Source: Perilla frutescens
Lineage: Eukaryota > Streptophyta > Magnoliopsida > Lamiales > Lamiaceae
Reading direction: 5' to 3'
Assembly: GCA_026008535.1 (NCBI GenBank)
Contig: BRKX01000010.1
Span: 4,973,001-5,037,000, forward strand
Length of the DNA stretch: 64,000 nucleotides
Shown: one piece after another, positions 22,319-34,391 of the stretch
How positions within the stretch are numbered: position 1 is the stretch's first letter
Layout of the letters: the number at the start of each line of letters is the position of its first letter
Position numbers and translations under genes: made by a program
Notes under the pieces: model-generated
Databases searched by the model: none
Told to the model about the DNA's origin: nothing
Seen by the model: the letters and a program-made list of their open reading frames with translations, nothing else

Positions 22319-23986
22319 TGATGAGTGTCTATTTTACACTCTTTTTTATTGCATTTATTTATAAATGCAGTAGGTTTTATATGTAAATATTGATGTAAAT
22401 ATTGTAAATATGGTCTTAATCCTTATTTTTAATAAAAGTGGCCAATACAGGAATTTTTAGGTTTAACATTGCAAATCTAAGTCAATTTGGAGATTTGACC
22501 AACTAAGGCCGCACGAGACGAGAAAAGACGAAGAAAATCAAGTGTTGAGCTCGGACGTGACCCCGAAAGGCGAGTTCCTCGGGTCGCGCCCAGCAACAAA
22601 GCGAAACTCAGACTACACACTCGACCAAAAGGCCGCGGTGCAGAGCCTTTAGGGACGTGATTTCTTTCAGACGAAAAGCGAACCTCACACGCGACCTTCT
22701 CATGTCATGCCTCAAGCCTTTGACGCACGCGACTCGGTAACGCGACCTGCAATGGGTCGCACCTTGCTTCGTTGGACAGCGCGAGCTCCGAGTGCGACCA
22801 ACAGCCTGAGTTTGAGCCCCTTCTGAGAGGTGTTTTTCTTTGTCCTGAACTCAACCCTCAAGCGCAACCTACTGGGGTCGCGCCTCACTATATAGCGAAA
22901 CTCGGGCTCCGAACACGACCTCCTGTGGCCGCATTCTGGGCGAACGGATCCCACTTTTTATTCCAAGTTGACTTTTGACACTCTATTATTGGCCCTTTCA
23001 TATTTCCAATTTTAGAGGGCTTTTTAAGAAAAGTTCTAGAAGGAGCATTCATCCATCTTGAAGATTCAAGTTAAGGGATGGAAGAGGAGTTACTTTCATT
23101 GGATTTTATCTTCTCTTTCCTTCTCTTACACTTGTGTATTTAGGATGGGCTTTGTTATTTTCTTCTTTGTTCTTGCCTTGGATATAAACATAGTTGGCTA
23201 GAGCCTTAGGGCTTTAAGATGTGAAAAAACAATGTGAATTTTATTCTCATCTAAGGTTTAATCTATGATTGTGTTTTGTCAAGATTTCGATTCTTACTCG
23301 TTTGTACATGATGTTGTTTGAGTGACCTTCCTTTAACATCAAATGTTTGAATCACATGATTTGGTAGATTTTGTGATCATAAAGCATGTATGGATTGAAT
23401 CTATGTAATTGTCTTCTTGGTCGAATGTTGATTATGTGGAAGGAAAATAGGCTCTTTGTGCTTTTGGTAGGTGTGATCTTGGAATGTATTAGGGATAATC
23501 ATCCTTATCACATACGAATTTAAGAGATATTCGAGAGATGCTCTTATGAACCTCGTGGTCTTCCTATCGTTGAACGAAGCATGATTGTAGGGATAACCCT
23601 AGTTGTGTTCAAGAGGAGCATTGTGTATCCATGTTCTAGAGTCTCGTCTTTAACTTGTTATTCAAACCATTTCCTTAGTCTTTAATTAATATCGTGCATT
23701 GGTGTAGAATTTGGATTCCTTGTTTAAATTAATTCCTGTTTTTATGTTTGATCTTTTGGTTTATGTCTTGGAATATGTGGATTGAAATCAAACTCTCACT
23801 TATTTGAAGTCTAGATAATATATTCGTCTATAGTTGTGGTACTTATTGTCATCTGTTTACATATCTCATTCCCTGTGGATCGACCTCGTTTCACCATATC
23901 ATATCTACAATATGCTTATACACTTGTAGGCATGACTCGAGCATAAATGTAAAACTAAAAATCAAGCAGGAGTAATCTGCGCATCA
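22319..23986 (+). mobile_element. Solo LTR of a gypsy-type retrotransposon
   Basis: It starts TGATGAGTG and ends GCGCATCA, so the ends are the inverted TGATG/CATCA. CTATG flanks it at 22314-22318 and 23987-23991, a 5-bp target duplication. There is no internal domain, so the element recombined down to one 1668-bp LTR. The late segment CCCTGTGGATCGACCTCGTT is typical of plant gypsy LTRs. The GC-rich part 22500-22950 contains repeated GCGACC/GGTCGC words in both orientations. Confidence 0.8.
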
Positions 23987-23991
23987 CTATG

Positions 23992-24636
23992 TATCTTGGA
24001 ATTATTAAAAAATGTGTGTATTACATGCAACTTTAGATAAATATTTAATATTATCTTAAGTTTAATGTAACATAGTTAAATAACTTTAGATATTATATAT
24101 ATATATATATATATTTAAACATATTTAAAATTTAATATCATTTTATTTATATATAGAGGTAAATTTTTTAAGAGTGGTTTAAAAAAAACTGAAATATTAT
24201 AATGTAGATTTTATTCTTATTTAAAACTAATTCTGACTTAGGATCATAATTTTTTATTACTATAAAAAGATCATTCTTATATAGATATTTTACCGTATTT
24301 AGCTCTATATCGATGAAACTCTTTTAAAAAGGAAATATGAGAAAGACGTGCTCTCAGCCGTCTCGGTCTCTTTATTCTTTAATTGCGAATCTAATTGTGC
24401 CAAAAAATATGAAACATTAGTTACTAATCTACATATAAAGTTGTTGCTTGTTACATATATTTAGGAGAGTGAATTACGAAGAAACTACCCTTGGAGAATT
24501 GTAGTTAAAGTTGAATTGTAATTACGTGGAAACTAACATATAATGAAAGTTTGCACCATCTAAATTGGTCCAATTTGATATCTTCTTTTCTTTGTTTGTG
24601 GGTTTCCTCGAAGTTTCCTAACCATTTTCTTTGTAA
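23992..24636. other. AT-rich intergenic stretch
   Basis: Nothing assignable beyond a short AT microsatellite at 24096-24113. Confidence 0.4.
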
Positions 24637-24645
24637 TAAGTATTT

Positions 24646-25051
24646 GGATAAATTATAGTCCGATAATTATATTTTTGGTTCTTTTCCAAAAATAGTTCAT
24701 TTTTTAAAAATTAACAAAATATATGGCACCCACTTTTTCAAAAAAAAAAAAAAAAACTTACAATCAATTACAATCAATTTCAAAATTAACAAAATATATA
24801 GCACCCACTTTTTCGTAGGTAATTGATTATATTTTAAGATTTTTGATTGGATGGTGTGTGTGTTTTTACGTAGCTGGGAAATAGAAATGTTAAATTACAA
24901 TCAATTACATAGAATTTTCAGGCAGAAAAAAATGATAAGATATTAGATTAGTAAAATTAATGAAAAAGTGTGTGCTATTTTGTTAATTTTGAAAAAGTGG
25001 ACTATTTTTGAAAAAGAGCCAAAAACATAGATATCAAAGTATAATTTACCC
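24646..25051. mobile_element. Mutator-type MITE, TATCAAAGT family, copy 1
   Basis: TAAGTATTT flanks it at 24637-24645 and 25052-25060. The arms are long complements: the left has TTTTGGTTCTTTTCCAAAAA and the right has TTTTTGAAAAAGAGCCAAAA. The other copies are at 26956, 35853 and 44165. Confidence 0.8.
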
Positions 25052-25060
25052 TAAGTATTT

Positions 25061-25599
25061 CCACAGTATAAATTATACTTTATTAAAATAAAATAAAATT
25101 ATTCCCACATAATTCACATCTCAATCTTACCTACTCTAGATGGTTAAAGCGCTTTTTTTATTCACGACTTTAATTTGTTGTTATGGTCACACCCTGCCAA
25201 TTAGGGGGGTCGCTGCCCTAAGAAGACATCACTAATTAGACTAATTTAATGTAATTACTTAAATCTCTATGTATAATTTAGCTTTAATTATTACATAAAT
25301 CTCTACTCACTAAAATCTTATGGGAGGGTATACCAACAACTTTGATAATCTTTTAATTTAGTTGGGAATCACTTTCTAGAAAGCATACCCAACTTTTTAT
25401 TCAAAATTGTTATTTCTTTATTATTTTACCGATTCTAATGTAAAAGTACATCTATTGTTTATATATATGTTGCACAATTTTTATTTTTTTTAAAAAAGAC
25501 TTTTATCAATCTATTATATATTGTAGAGTCTAAAAGTCTAACATAATATGAAAGAAAAATGCTACCAGTTTAACAAAAAATAAAAAATTCAATTTTATT
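25061..25599. other. AT-rich intergenic stretch
   Basis: No gene, repeat border or RNA is visible. Confidence 0.35.
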
Positions 25600-25820
25600 T
25601 TTATGTTGCTAACATCTCAGTTTCAATGTTGGGGCCTACAATATCGAGTTATCAACAATTTGTAACTTAGTTCCACACTGCGCGTGAGAGGGCATGTTAA
25701 ATATCCCACATTTGTTGGGGAAAGTAGCATGTGTCACTTATTAAGGTAGGGGCAACTCTCCCCTTACAAGTCAGTTTTGTGAGAGTGAGTTAGGTCCAAT
25801 ATCCATTTTTAACAGTTATA
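25600..25820 (+). mobile_element. LTR-like fragment with TATCCCACA motif
   Basis: GAGAGGGCA followed by TGTTAAATATCCCACATTTG, then GGGGCAACTCTCCCCTTACA and an ending TTTTTAACA, resembles a short plant LTR with its preceding purine tract. No target duplication was found and the type is uncertain. Confidence 0.4.
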
Positions 25821-26249
25821 TTTTTCTACATGAACAATCCATTTCATCTAATAAAAAAATGTATAAAAATAATTTAAAAATGAAAAATATTCAGAATGTG
25901 CAAATAATGTGTAGTTTTAGATTCATTATTTCAATCATTATACATGGTGCTCTAAATGAATAATACTCTTCATTCAAATTTTAAATTATTAGATAGTTTA
26001 TCTTCCGAGTACTGAACCAATAAAATTCTAAATAAATAATATTACAACATTTGGAACAGAAGTTCACATGGAAGATTGGAGAAACATACATAAAGTTATC
26101 ACCAACTACTCCTATATGTGACATTGAAATTTACAATTAAGACAAGTTTTGGTTGGAAAAATCTCTGCAACTAAAATAGTACAATTGGTCATCATATCAA
26201 CATCTCTAAACCTAACGATAATAGTACATATGTTTTATTTTCTAATTTT

Positions 26250-26353
26250 TTTTAACTCACACACCCGACCTGTGGTATTGAGGAGATTCGAACTCATGAC
26301 ATTTGGCCTTCAAGCAATCTCATTCCACCACTAGGCCATCCCCACTGGGACAT
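26250..26353 (-). mobile_element. tRNA-derived SINE, full-length-looking
   Basis: TTTTCTAATTTT flanks it at 26238-26249 and 26354-26365, a perfect 12-bp duplication. On the minus strand the 104-bp body starts TCCCAGTGGGGATGG. It carries an A-box-like TGGCCTAGTGG (26328-26338) and a B-box GTTCGAATC (26285-26293) at pol III spacing, and ends GTGTGTGAGTT plus an A-run. This head is shared by fragments near 38560-38590 and 52835-52880. Confidence 0.85.
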
Positions 26354-26657
26354 TTTTCTAATTTTAATTAAAAATTAGAATATGCAATTCAATGCATGTT
26401 GCTAGAAAATTACAGGAATAAATTAAATAATGTTTAATTGTTGTATCATGCTAGACTTAGCACTAGCTAATCAACCAAATAATATAAACAACGGGCTTAG
26501 TAAATTAATCGACAGCTTATATATAAAAAGTCCAAAAAACTGTGTGCACTGGCGATATAATTAATTTGAACCCTCAATATAATATTGTGTTCTAATTTAA
26601 AATTTAATTTTTTGAGTACCTTTTATGCACGTTAATTGTTAATTAAAATAAAACACA

Positions 26658-26659
26658 CA

Positions 26660-26704
<45 letters not shown>
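26658..26704. repeat. (AC)n followed by (AT)n microsatellite
   Basis: About sixteen CA repeats run directly into six AT repeats. Confidence 0.9.
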
Positions 26705-26740
26705 CCTGCATGATTTTATCAGTGCCTTTTATGGGGATGA

Positions 26741-27512
26741 AATCATCTATTGCACTTTAAATTGTGTGTTACATTCTCTATTACACGATTTTTGTAGTTT
26801 TTTTTCATGTTTTTTTCGATTTTAACTCCTTGTACTTTAGTTTAATTTTACAATTATTATTTAGGATTCATCCTACCCGATTAGGTATATTTTATATTTT
26901 TAGCTTTTAGTTGACTATTTGAAAATTTAAATACTATAAACTATAATAAATTAAAGGGAATTTAGACTTTGATACCTACATTTTGGACACTTTTTCAAAA
27001 ATGACCCACTTTATTACTATTAGCAAAATAGTACCAACTTTTTCAATTTTTTTGCAAATCTGACCTCGATCAAATTTCCAGTCTAAAATATCTACATGGC
27101 ATGCCCAACAATTTTATTTTATTTTTAGTTCATAATTGATATGGAATATCCAAGTAATATTTTTTATTGGAGTAAAAAAATCACGGAAGAATTCAGGTGT
27201 GACACATAGATATTTTAGGCTGAAAATTTGATCGAGATCAGATTTGCAAAAATTTTGAAAAAGTGGGTACTATTTTGCTAATAATAATAATCAAGTGGGT
27301 CATTTTTGAAAAAGTGTCCAAAATGTAGGTATCAAAGTGTAAATTTCCCTAAATTAACTCCCTAATTGGATAGGGTGAACCCTACATAACAAGTGCTAAA
27401 TTAAACTAAAACCCAAGAAATTGAAATTGAATAAAAATAATGAAAAAGAACTAAAAAAAACCAAGTGTGTAGTAGGGAAGGAGGCATAGAAGGTGCAATA
27501 GACTATTTCATG
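26741..27512. mobile_element. Fold-back element interrupted by a MITE
   Basis: The left arm GATGAAATCATCTATTGCAC and the right arm GGTGCAATAGACTATTTCAT are complements, as are the CTAATTGGATAGGGTGAACC and CATCCTACCCGATTAGG segments. A MITE at 26956-27349 splits it. Relatives are at 59933-60260 and 61426-61815. Confidence 0.65.
26956..27349. mobile_element. Mutator-type MITE, TATCAAAGT family, copy 2
   Basis: The ends GGGAATTTAGACTTTGATAC and its near-complement ending AAATTTCCC are about 45 bases long. The 9-bp flanks are TAAATTAAA (26947-26955) and TAAATTAAC (27350-27358), one mismatch. Confidence 0.8.
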
Positions 27513-27540
27513 TGTCTTTCATATACATTATTTATTATAT

Positions 27541-27796
27541 ACTCCCTCGATTTCATAATGTTTGTTGTTTTAGGATTTTAATTTAAAATTAATGATTAAT
27601 TTTTTAGACTAATATACCCCTTCCTTCTATATCAAATAAAATCTTATTCCCTTATATTTTCCTAAAAAGTTAGCAAAATTTTCTCTCTCCATATATTTTT
27701 AAGAGTAAACTTGGGAAAAAGGATGTGAAAATATCTAAAACAATAAACATTTTGACACAAAAATAAAAACAACAAACATTATGAAACGGAGGGATT
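27541..27796. mobile_element. MITE of the TTGTTTGTTGTTTTAG type, full copy
   Basis: The left end ACTCCCTCGATTTCATAATG is the complement of the right end CATTATGAAACGGAGGGA. This is the reference copy for the split one at 4186-6100. Confidence 0.8.
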
Positions 27797-28245
27797 ACAA
27801 TAGAGGTGGTTTGCATTGTAAAATGAAAAATATAAATTAAAATGAAAATTACTTAAAGTTCGAAGATCTCGTGCATGATTAGTTATTCGATCCAAAAATA
27901 GATTATTTCAACAAAGATTATAAGTTTCCTTAATTATATTATACTAATCCCATTAAAAAATATGCTTTGCTTTCGTGCAATAATAGAGATGTGGAGAATA
28001 TAATAGGCAAAAAGGCACCAGATCAAAGTGGCATAGATGCCCCACGAGGCACGAATTAGTGAGGCTAATTAATTAATTCTAACTTATAGCTAGGTCAATA
28101 ATTTCATATTCGACGTGGTGGAATTGTAATATTTGACTATTTATTCGTGACTAATACAAATTAAAACTCGAAGGTGTGAATTTTGGACAAAAAGAAATTT
28201 ATAAAAACACAAGAGAGAGAAACCTATATATATATATATATATAT
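27797..28245. other. AT-rich intergenic stretch
   Basis: I see nothing assignable apart from an AT microsatellite at 28228-28248. Confidence 0.35.
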
Positions 28246-28930
28246 ATAGGGTATGATTCACATGTGAACCAATTCCCATGTGAAAACTAGGAACTAATCT
28301 CAACCACACAATGTTTTAATTTTATTTAAACTTTAAATATCCATAACTTGCTCATTTTTCATTAGATTAACGCAAATTATATATCAAATTAAAGCTCTTT
28401 TCATGCTCTTTCATTTAAGATCCATTGTTCATATGTTTATTCGAGAATATATTTTTTCGTCCATAATAGCGTGATGTTAAACTCATAATAGCATGACAAA
28501 ATATTCATGATAACATAAAAGTATAAACATAATAACAAGAAAAAATATTCATAAAACTCATAAATTTTACTCATAATAGCAGTAGTAGTGTTCGTTAATA
28601 GTAAGACATTATATGTTCATACTAGCATGTATATATGTTCATACTAGCATGCATATATATATATATATATTCATATTAGCATGTATATATGTTCATAATA
28701 GCATGATAGTACTCTCATTTTAGCATACGAAATTTATAAGAATAGACAACAGTTTTAAAGTGTTGTCTATATGATTTCCGAAAATTATGCTCAAATATTA
28801 CAACTTTGCCACTCCGCCTTTGACCAAAAGTTGATCAAATCTTAGCCATCTAAATCAAAATAATTGATGGATAATATGAGTTCCTAATTTCCACATACGG
28901 TATAGGTTCTCATTTGATCCATTATCAATA
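28246..28930. mobile_element. Inverted-end element with ATAATAGCATG repeats
   Basis: TCACATGTGAACC and CCATGTGAAAACTAGGAACT near the left end are mirrored by GAGTTCCTAATTTCCACATA and GGTTCTCATTTGA near the right end. Between 28460 and 28730 the phrase TTCATAATAGCATG or a variant recurs about ten times. It is non-coding. Confidence 0.5.
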
Positions 28931-29690
28931 TATATATACACACTTTTCATGAAGTGGTCGATATGATTTAAAAAATAAAAAATATGACCAGCCAGACAAA
29001 CAACGAGATGCCTTAGGCATATGTGTGTGTGTGTCACAATCACTTTTAGGTAATATCTGGTGAATATTGTTTTGTCAATTTTCTACAGTCCATGTGATGC
29101 ATTTTTTTTTTTTTATGATGTCATAGGCAACCCGCACTTGCTATTTGAGGATGCATAACTGAGTATATTTTACTCATGTATAATAATTTGTAAATCAAAT
29201 AAAAAAGATAAATTAACCGTATTTGGTTGGGTAAATCTTGTATGTAATACTCTGCAAACTACACATAACAGATAAATCATAAAGTCATCTTAAATATTTA
29301 CGGGGCTGTTGTGCTAATTATAAAAATTGGGACCCACATATTAAAAAAAACACTCAATTTTAATTTTAGTAATAAATTTCAAAACTTTAGCATAATACAA
29401 TATATATTATATTTGGACAAAAAAATCAATATGTTTTATTTATATTATTAACATCCTAATACAACCTCAAACTAATATTAATTTTCTATCTAAAAAGTAT
29501 ATTCTTCTTGCACTCTTTGGAAAGAGAGAGAGATGGGGTAAGATTATATATTTTCATTAGTTATTAAAAAATACATAGGCTTAAAAAAATGGGTCCTCTA
29601 AATTTAGAAGCCCTATGCAATAACGCACTTTGCACACCCAGTTCACCGACCCTGATAAATCATACTTAGAAGTTAGCTAGAAATCAGATG
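28931..29690. other. AT-rich stretch with a SINE scrap
   Basis: TTTTTTTTATGATGTCATAG followed by GCAACCCGCACTTGCTA at 29104-29143 looks like a decayed Au-SINE 3' end. I see no gene. Confidence 0.35.
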
Positions 29691-29765
29691 TGACAGACTC
29701 ACACCTAATGGTGTTGATTGAATTTGAACTCAAAACCATTGGTGTAATCAGGGTCGGTCCTAATG
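29691..29765 (-). mobile_element. Au-SINE-like 5' fragment
   Basis: Minus-strand wording TGAGTTCAAATTCAATCAAC and ATTAGGTGTGAGTCTGTCA matches the B-box and following part of the SINE at 59599-59789. Confidence 0.45.
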
Positions 29766-29865
29766 ATAGGCTCAATATGCATGTGCTTAGGGTCCTAAAA
29801 TTTTGGGGCCCATTTTTTAAATAGACACACACACACACATATGGCCTAAAATTAAATATAAAAAA

Positions 29866-29923
29866 GAAGAAGAAGAAGAAGAAGAAGGAGGAGGAGGAGG
29901 AGGAGGAGGAGGAGGAGGAGGAG
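29866..29923. repeat. (GAA)n/(GAG)n microsatellite
   Basis: About eight GAA/AGA units followed by about ten GAG/AGG units. The minus-strand serine/phenylalanine frame is produced by it. Confidence 0.9.
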
Positions 29924-30214
29924 AAAGAAATGACAAAGGAAAGAAAAGAAAAAGTCATTCATATAGTTGATAGTTTTCTCTACATGGTCGATCAAGCACA
30001 ATTTTCATTTCAAGAATACCACAGGTCGGGTGTGTGAGTAAAAAGAAACACAAATCCAAATGATAATATATGGAAGTTAAGACTTGTATAAATTTTGAGT
30101 AACATTTGAAGCACAATGGGCATGCGCGCATTATTGGATTGACTATGCTATCAATTGAAAAAAAAATGATTAATCAATTAGATTACGCAAACATGATAAA
30201 TATTTTGAGTCAAT

Positions 30215-30625
30215 TTTTTTAGCCACTTAGAAAAAAAAATTAGCCACTAAATTTTAGATATTATTATTTTAGCCACTTTGGATAAAAATACACCCGTACT
30301 TACATGTATGCGTTGGACTCAGCGGGTAGGCCTGCGCACGGGGGACAGGCGCGCGCGGGGTGTTTGCGCTCAGGGGCGTGCGGGCGGGTCGGAGCGCATG
30401 GGCGTGCAGGATGGGCGCGCGCGCGGGGTGGGGACAGGAGCGCAGGGGCATGCGCGCTCATGGGGGGTGTGCGCGCATTCTAGGTGGCAGCCCAGCACCT
30501 GCGCTCGCGCACCCGCGCGCTGGACTCAGTGCGTTGGTGCACGCAAGGATATTATGATAAAGTTGAACAAAATAATAATATTGTTAAAAAAAGTGGCTAA
30601 ATTTTTTATTTTTTTCTAAGTAGCT
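30215..30625. mobile_element. Inverted-repeat element with a strongly GC-rich core
   Basis: The arms carry TTTTTAGCCACTTAGAAAAA at the left and the inverse TTTTTTCTAAGTAGCTCC at the right, with GTGGCTAAA words. They are relatives of 7405-7662. The core 30290-30550 is dominated by GCGCGC, GGGCGTGC and GGCGCGCG words, far from the local base composition. Open frames in the core exist on both strands and are composition artefacts. Confidence 0.6.
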
Positions 30626-31974
30626 CCTTTGCCATATTGTCACTAAATATTTTTGTTTCTAAAACCGAGACACGTGTTATATTTAGATGAAAGAATATCT
30701 TACCTCTTTTAAAATATTGTCATCTTGCCCATATATCACTTTGTAATTTATTTCTTAATGTAGACTATTTTCTTTTTAATAGTTTTTCATTATAAAGATC
30801 CATTTTCAAGGTCTGGCATAGGATCCTGTGTCTCACAGCTCCTTGCCTAGGTATAATGTATTTTTATATTTGTTTGAGTAGGTGCTTGTTAGAAAATTCA
30901 AAAATATGTGGACCCTTTTCGTTGTTTTCACTTTCTCGTTTACTAAATTAATTAACATGCAAAAATACTTTCATTTTATCTCACGTTGCAATAATTAATG
31001 GTTCATTTTCCTCGATTCCCATTCAACCCAAATCTCAAAGCCCTTATTAAATCCTAATAGAGGTTGAGAGAATAAAGTAATAAAAAAAAATGATGGACAT
31101 AGAACCCACTAAAACACAATATAAAAATACAAAGATTGATCTATTGAAATAATATTTATATATAGACAAATATAATATCGGGTATATGGTACCTTACACG
31201 AAGTGTTGATAGCAATTAATTAAGTGGAAAAAGCAAACCAATTAATTAATTAATTAATTAATTAAGTGGAATATCATGTGACTCCATTTCCTTGAAAGTG
31301 AAGCAACGAGCAATGATGCTCATTATGTGAATATATGTCAACCAATGAGAAAAGTCTTGTTGCCCCACTACAAACGTTATTAATTACATGGAAAAAATTT
31401 TGTCAACGTCACTATTTATGAGGTGAAGCCATCACTAAGAAATAACAAAAAAAAAAAAAAAGTTTCTTCTCAAGAAAGATATATATATTTTTATTTTTAT
31501 TTTTTTTGATGAGGTTGCCCTTAATCAGTAAGGAATATTTGATGGTGATCAATAGTTTTTCGTGGGTATTACCCAAATTTCAAGAAATAAGGAGAATACA
31601 GTAAAGCTGACTTTGAAATAATTTACGCCACAAAATTATGCTAAATCAAAAGTAGTAATAATGTCGGTTTCGTGGAATAATTAATTATTGGAGTATTACT
31701 TCACCAACCTTTTTTTTTTCTTGGAGATTTTACTTAATATTTGGATGATTAAAATACTTAATTAACATATACATGATCTAATTGGTGGGTTAATGACTCC
31801 GTAACTGAAAAATCAGGAATCCAATTTTTGATTTATTGACATTTTTTTCATTGAGTTTATTGTATTATATTTGCCTTATGCGGTTTATCCTCTTATGTGA
31901 TTGTAATTAGGATAATTCAACACAACCATAGGTAGAAAATGTTGGTTCTCAAAAAAAAAGGTAGAAAATGTCAA

Positions 31975-31975
<1 letters not shown>
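30626..31975. other. AT-rich intergenic stretch
   Basis: I see no gene. A (TTAA)n run lies at 31236-31265 and a poly-A at 31448-31461. Confidence 0.4.

Positions 31976-32060
<85 letters not shown>
31976..32060. repeat. (TTA)28 microsatellite
   Basis: A pure trinucleotide run. The minus-strand poly-asparagine frame across it is not a gene. Confidence 0.95.
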
Positions 32061-32061
<1 letters not shown>

Positions 32062-32815
32062 GTGGCCCTTAATAATTAAAGCGTATCCGAATGCAAAATA
32101 TCTTTGGGATGCATGCATCAAAAACGACACACGTCTGGACACAATGAAACCCCGTATATGTACACCAATGCTTAATTGTGACGTTTATACTACAATATAT
32201 GAATATATATATATATATAATTTAACAAAATATATGGAAATGACAATTTAATACTCCGTCTGTCCATTCATATAGTTTAATTGAATTTTTCAATATATAG
32301 AATTAAGAAAATTATTGAAAAAGACAATTATATAAGTAATTAAATTTCTTAATATACCCATATTTATTTGACTATGAATTAATGGTTAATGTAAATATAT
32401 ATATATATATATTAAATATAGGGTATGTATTGACCAACTCAAATAAACAAAAACAATATGTAGTCTTCCAAAGACTAAAGGAAGTCTCTTGTGAAGAAAA
32501 GACACCAAGTAGAAAGACCAAATATAATTAGTGGAAGACTAATTAAGAGAAATCAAATAGTTAAATCCTAAATTAGTGTGTAATAATGCAGGTGTAGATT
32601 CTCCGTTGCCGGCTTCGATATAGAAATTATCGACAAATGAGGATTTTCTTCGAACATGGGCACAAATGTTGTTTGTGGACCCCAACGTTGTATAATTCAC
32701 AAAATAAGGTATCGTGTTGTATTTATTTATTTATTTATTTATTTATTTTGAGTGGGAAAAGGCAAAAGCAATGGATTATTTAGGTTGTGGTTGTAATTAA
32801 CTATGTTGTCTTCCT

Positions 32816-32868
<53 letters not shown>

Positions 32869-33014
32869 TTGTCAAACTTTGTACAGTTTTATTCCGATTT
32901 CACCATATCTTTTGGTTGGCTACAATTTCTCCAATTATTGCTTTGTGGGGGCATCGAGATACTTAGATATACTCATCTACGAAAATAATAATTTAATAAA
33001 TTTTCAAATAGTCA
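32061..33014. other. AT-rich stretch with microsatellites
   Basis: It contains (ATTT)n at 32720-32749 and an (AT)23-like run at 32818-32865. A lone CTCCGTCTGTCC MITE-like end is at 32253. I see no gene. Confidence 0.5.
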
Positions 33015-33023
33015 TTTTAATTT

Positions 33024-34005
33024 GGTAAAACTCTATTTTGGGTCCTTGTACTTTTAAATTTTTCTGAATTGGGTCCCTCTACTTCATTTGGTTAAAATGA
33101 AGTCCTTGTACTATCAATTTAGTTAAAATGAGGTCCCTGTACTATGAATTTAGATAAAATCAAGTCCTCGAGGGACTTCATTTTATCTAAATTGATAGTA
33201 GAGGGATTTGATTTTAACGAAAATTGATAGTACAGGGATCCGATTTAAAAATAAAAATGAAAATTCATTTTTCTTAAAAATAAACTAATAAAAATTGAAA
33301 AAATAATTAAATAAAAATAAAATAAATATAAATTAATTATTTAAGTAAAAAATTATTTAAAAATAAAATATAAATTTAATTAATTTTTTTTAAACCAATG
33401 TAATTTTATGTTTTATTTATTATTTTTTAAAAAAATCAAAAAATTATTTAATTTTTTATTCATGTTTTTAATTTTAAAAATAAATTGCAAAAAATAAATA
33501 ATTTAATTTTTATGAAATTATGTAATTTTAATTTATTTTCAAAAGAGTAAATTAAAAAAAATAAAACAATCAATTAAATAAAAATAAATTTTAAAACTTT
33601 TGTTTGATTTTTTTTTTTCAAAAAATAATAAATCAAAATCAAAATATAAAATTATAGTGGTTATAAAAAAAATAATTAAATTTATTTTTAAAATTTTAAA
33701 TAAATTTTATATTTAAAAAATTCAATATATATTTATTTTTTATTGTTGTTTATTTAGTTTTTCAATTTTTATTTTTATTTTTAAATTGTATCCCTATACT
33801 ATCAATTTTAGTTAAAATCAAGTCCCTCTACTATCGATTTAGATAAAAGCAAGTCCCTCAAGGACTTGATTTTATCTAAATTCATAGTACAGGGACCTCA
33901 TTTTAACTAAATTGATAGTATAGGGACTTCATTTTAACCAAATAAAGTAGAGGGACCCAATTCAGAAAAATTTAAAAGTACAGGGACCCAAAATAGGGTT
34001 TTGCC
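33024..34005. mobile_element. 982-bp fold-back element with 9-bp target duplication
   Basis: TTTTAATTT flanks it at 33015-33023 and 34006-34014. The left arm GGTAAAACTCTATTTTGGGT is mirrored by AAATAGGGTTTTGCC at the right. Complementarity continues for about 220 bases through GGGTCCCTCTACTTCATTTG-type wording. The arms also contain internal direct repeats (CTATCAATTTAG / AAAATGAAGTCC). The centre is extremely AT-rich. There are no coding frames. Confidence 0.85.
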
Positions 34006-34140
34006 TTTTAATTTTGTAAAAATTGTTTGTAAACACTGACTTAAAAATTACCAATTTCCTCCCAAAAAAATGTAGTTCATCTTCTCTTTTTGCACATATT
34101 AAAGAAAATGTATTTAATGTACTTAAAAAATAAAATTGTA

Positions 34141-34391
34141 CTCCTTCCGTTCCATTTTGATAGATTTGTTTTTCTTTTTTATATGTCCTGATATATAGGC
34201 ATGTTTCTATATATATTTAGCTAATTTACTAATATATACCTATATTTAATATGTTTACATTAAACAATAATTTAATACCAAATAATTAAATAGGAGCATA
34301 TTAGGAAGTTTCTTGATTAATTATTTTTCCCAATCTTTTCTTAATCCCCGCGAAAAACTCCAATCAGCCTATCAAAATGGGACGGATGGAG
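34141..34391. mobile_element. Stowaway-like MITE with TA duplication
   Basis: Left end CTCCTTCCGTTCCATTTTGA, right end TCAAAATGGGACGGATGGAG, TA on both flanks (34139-34140, 34392-34393). Confidence 0.85.

Noticed and set aside
28460..28730. Regularly spaced ATAATAGCATG words as a possible CRISPR-like array
   Set aside because: Spacing is irregular, spacers are low-complexity, and the context is a plant transposon.
30278..30619. Arginine/alanine-rich reading frames on both strands in the GC-rich core
   Set aside because: They exist in several frames at once, come from GCGCGC words, and lie inside an inverted-repeat element.
31885..32142. Poly-asparagine frames (also at 41911-42204) and a poly-leucine frame at 61145-61369
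   Set aside because: They are direct translations of TTA microsatellites.
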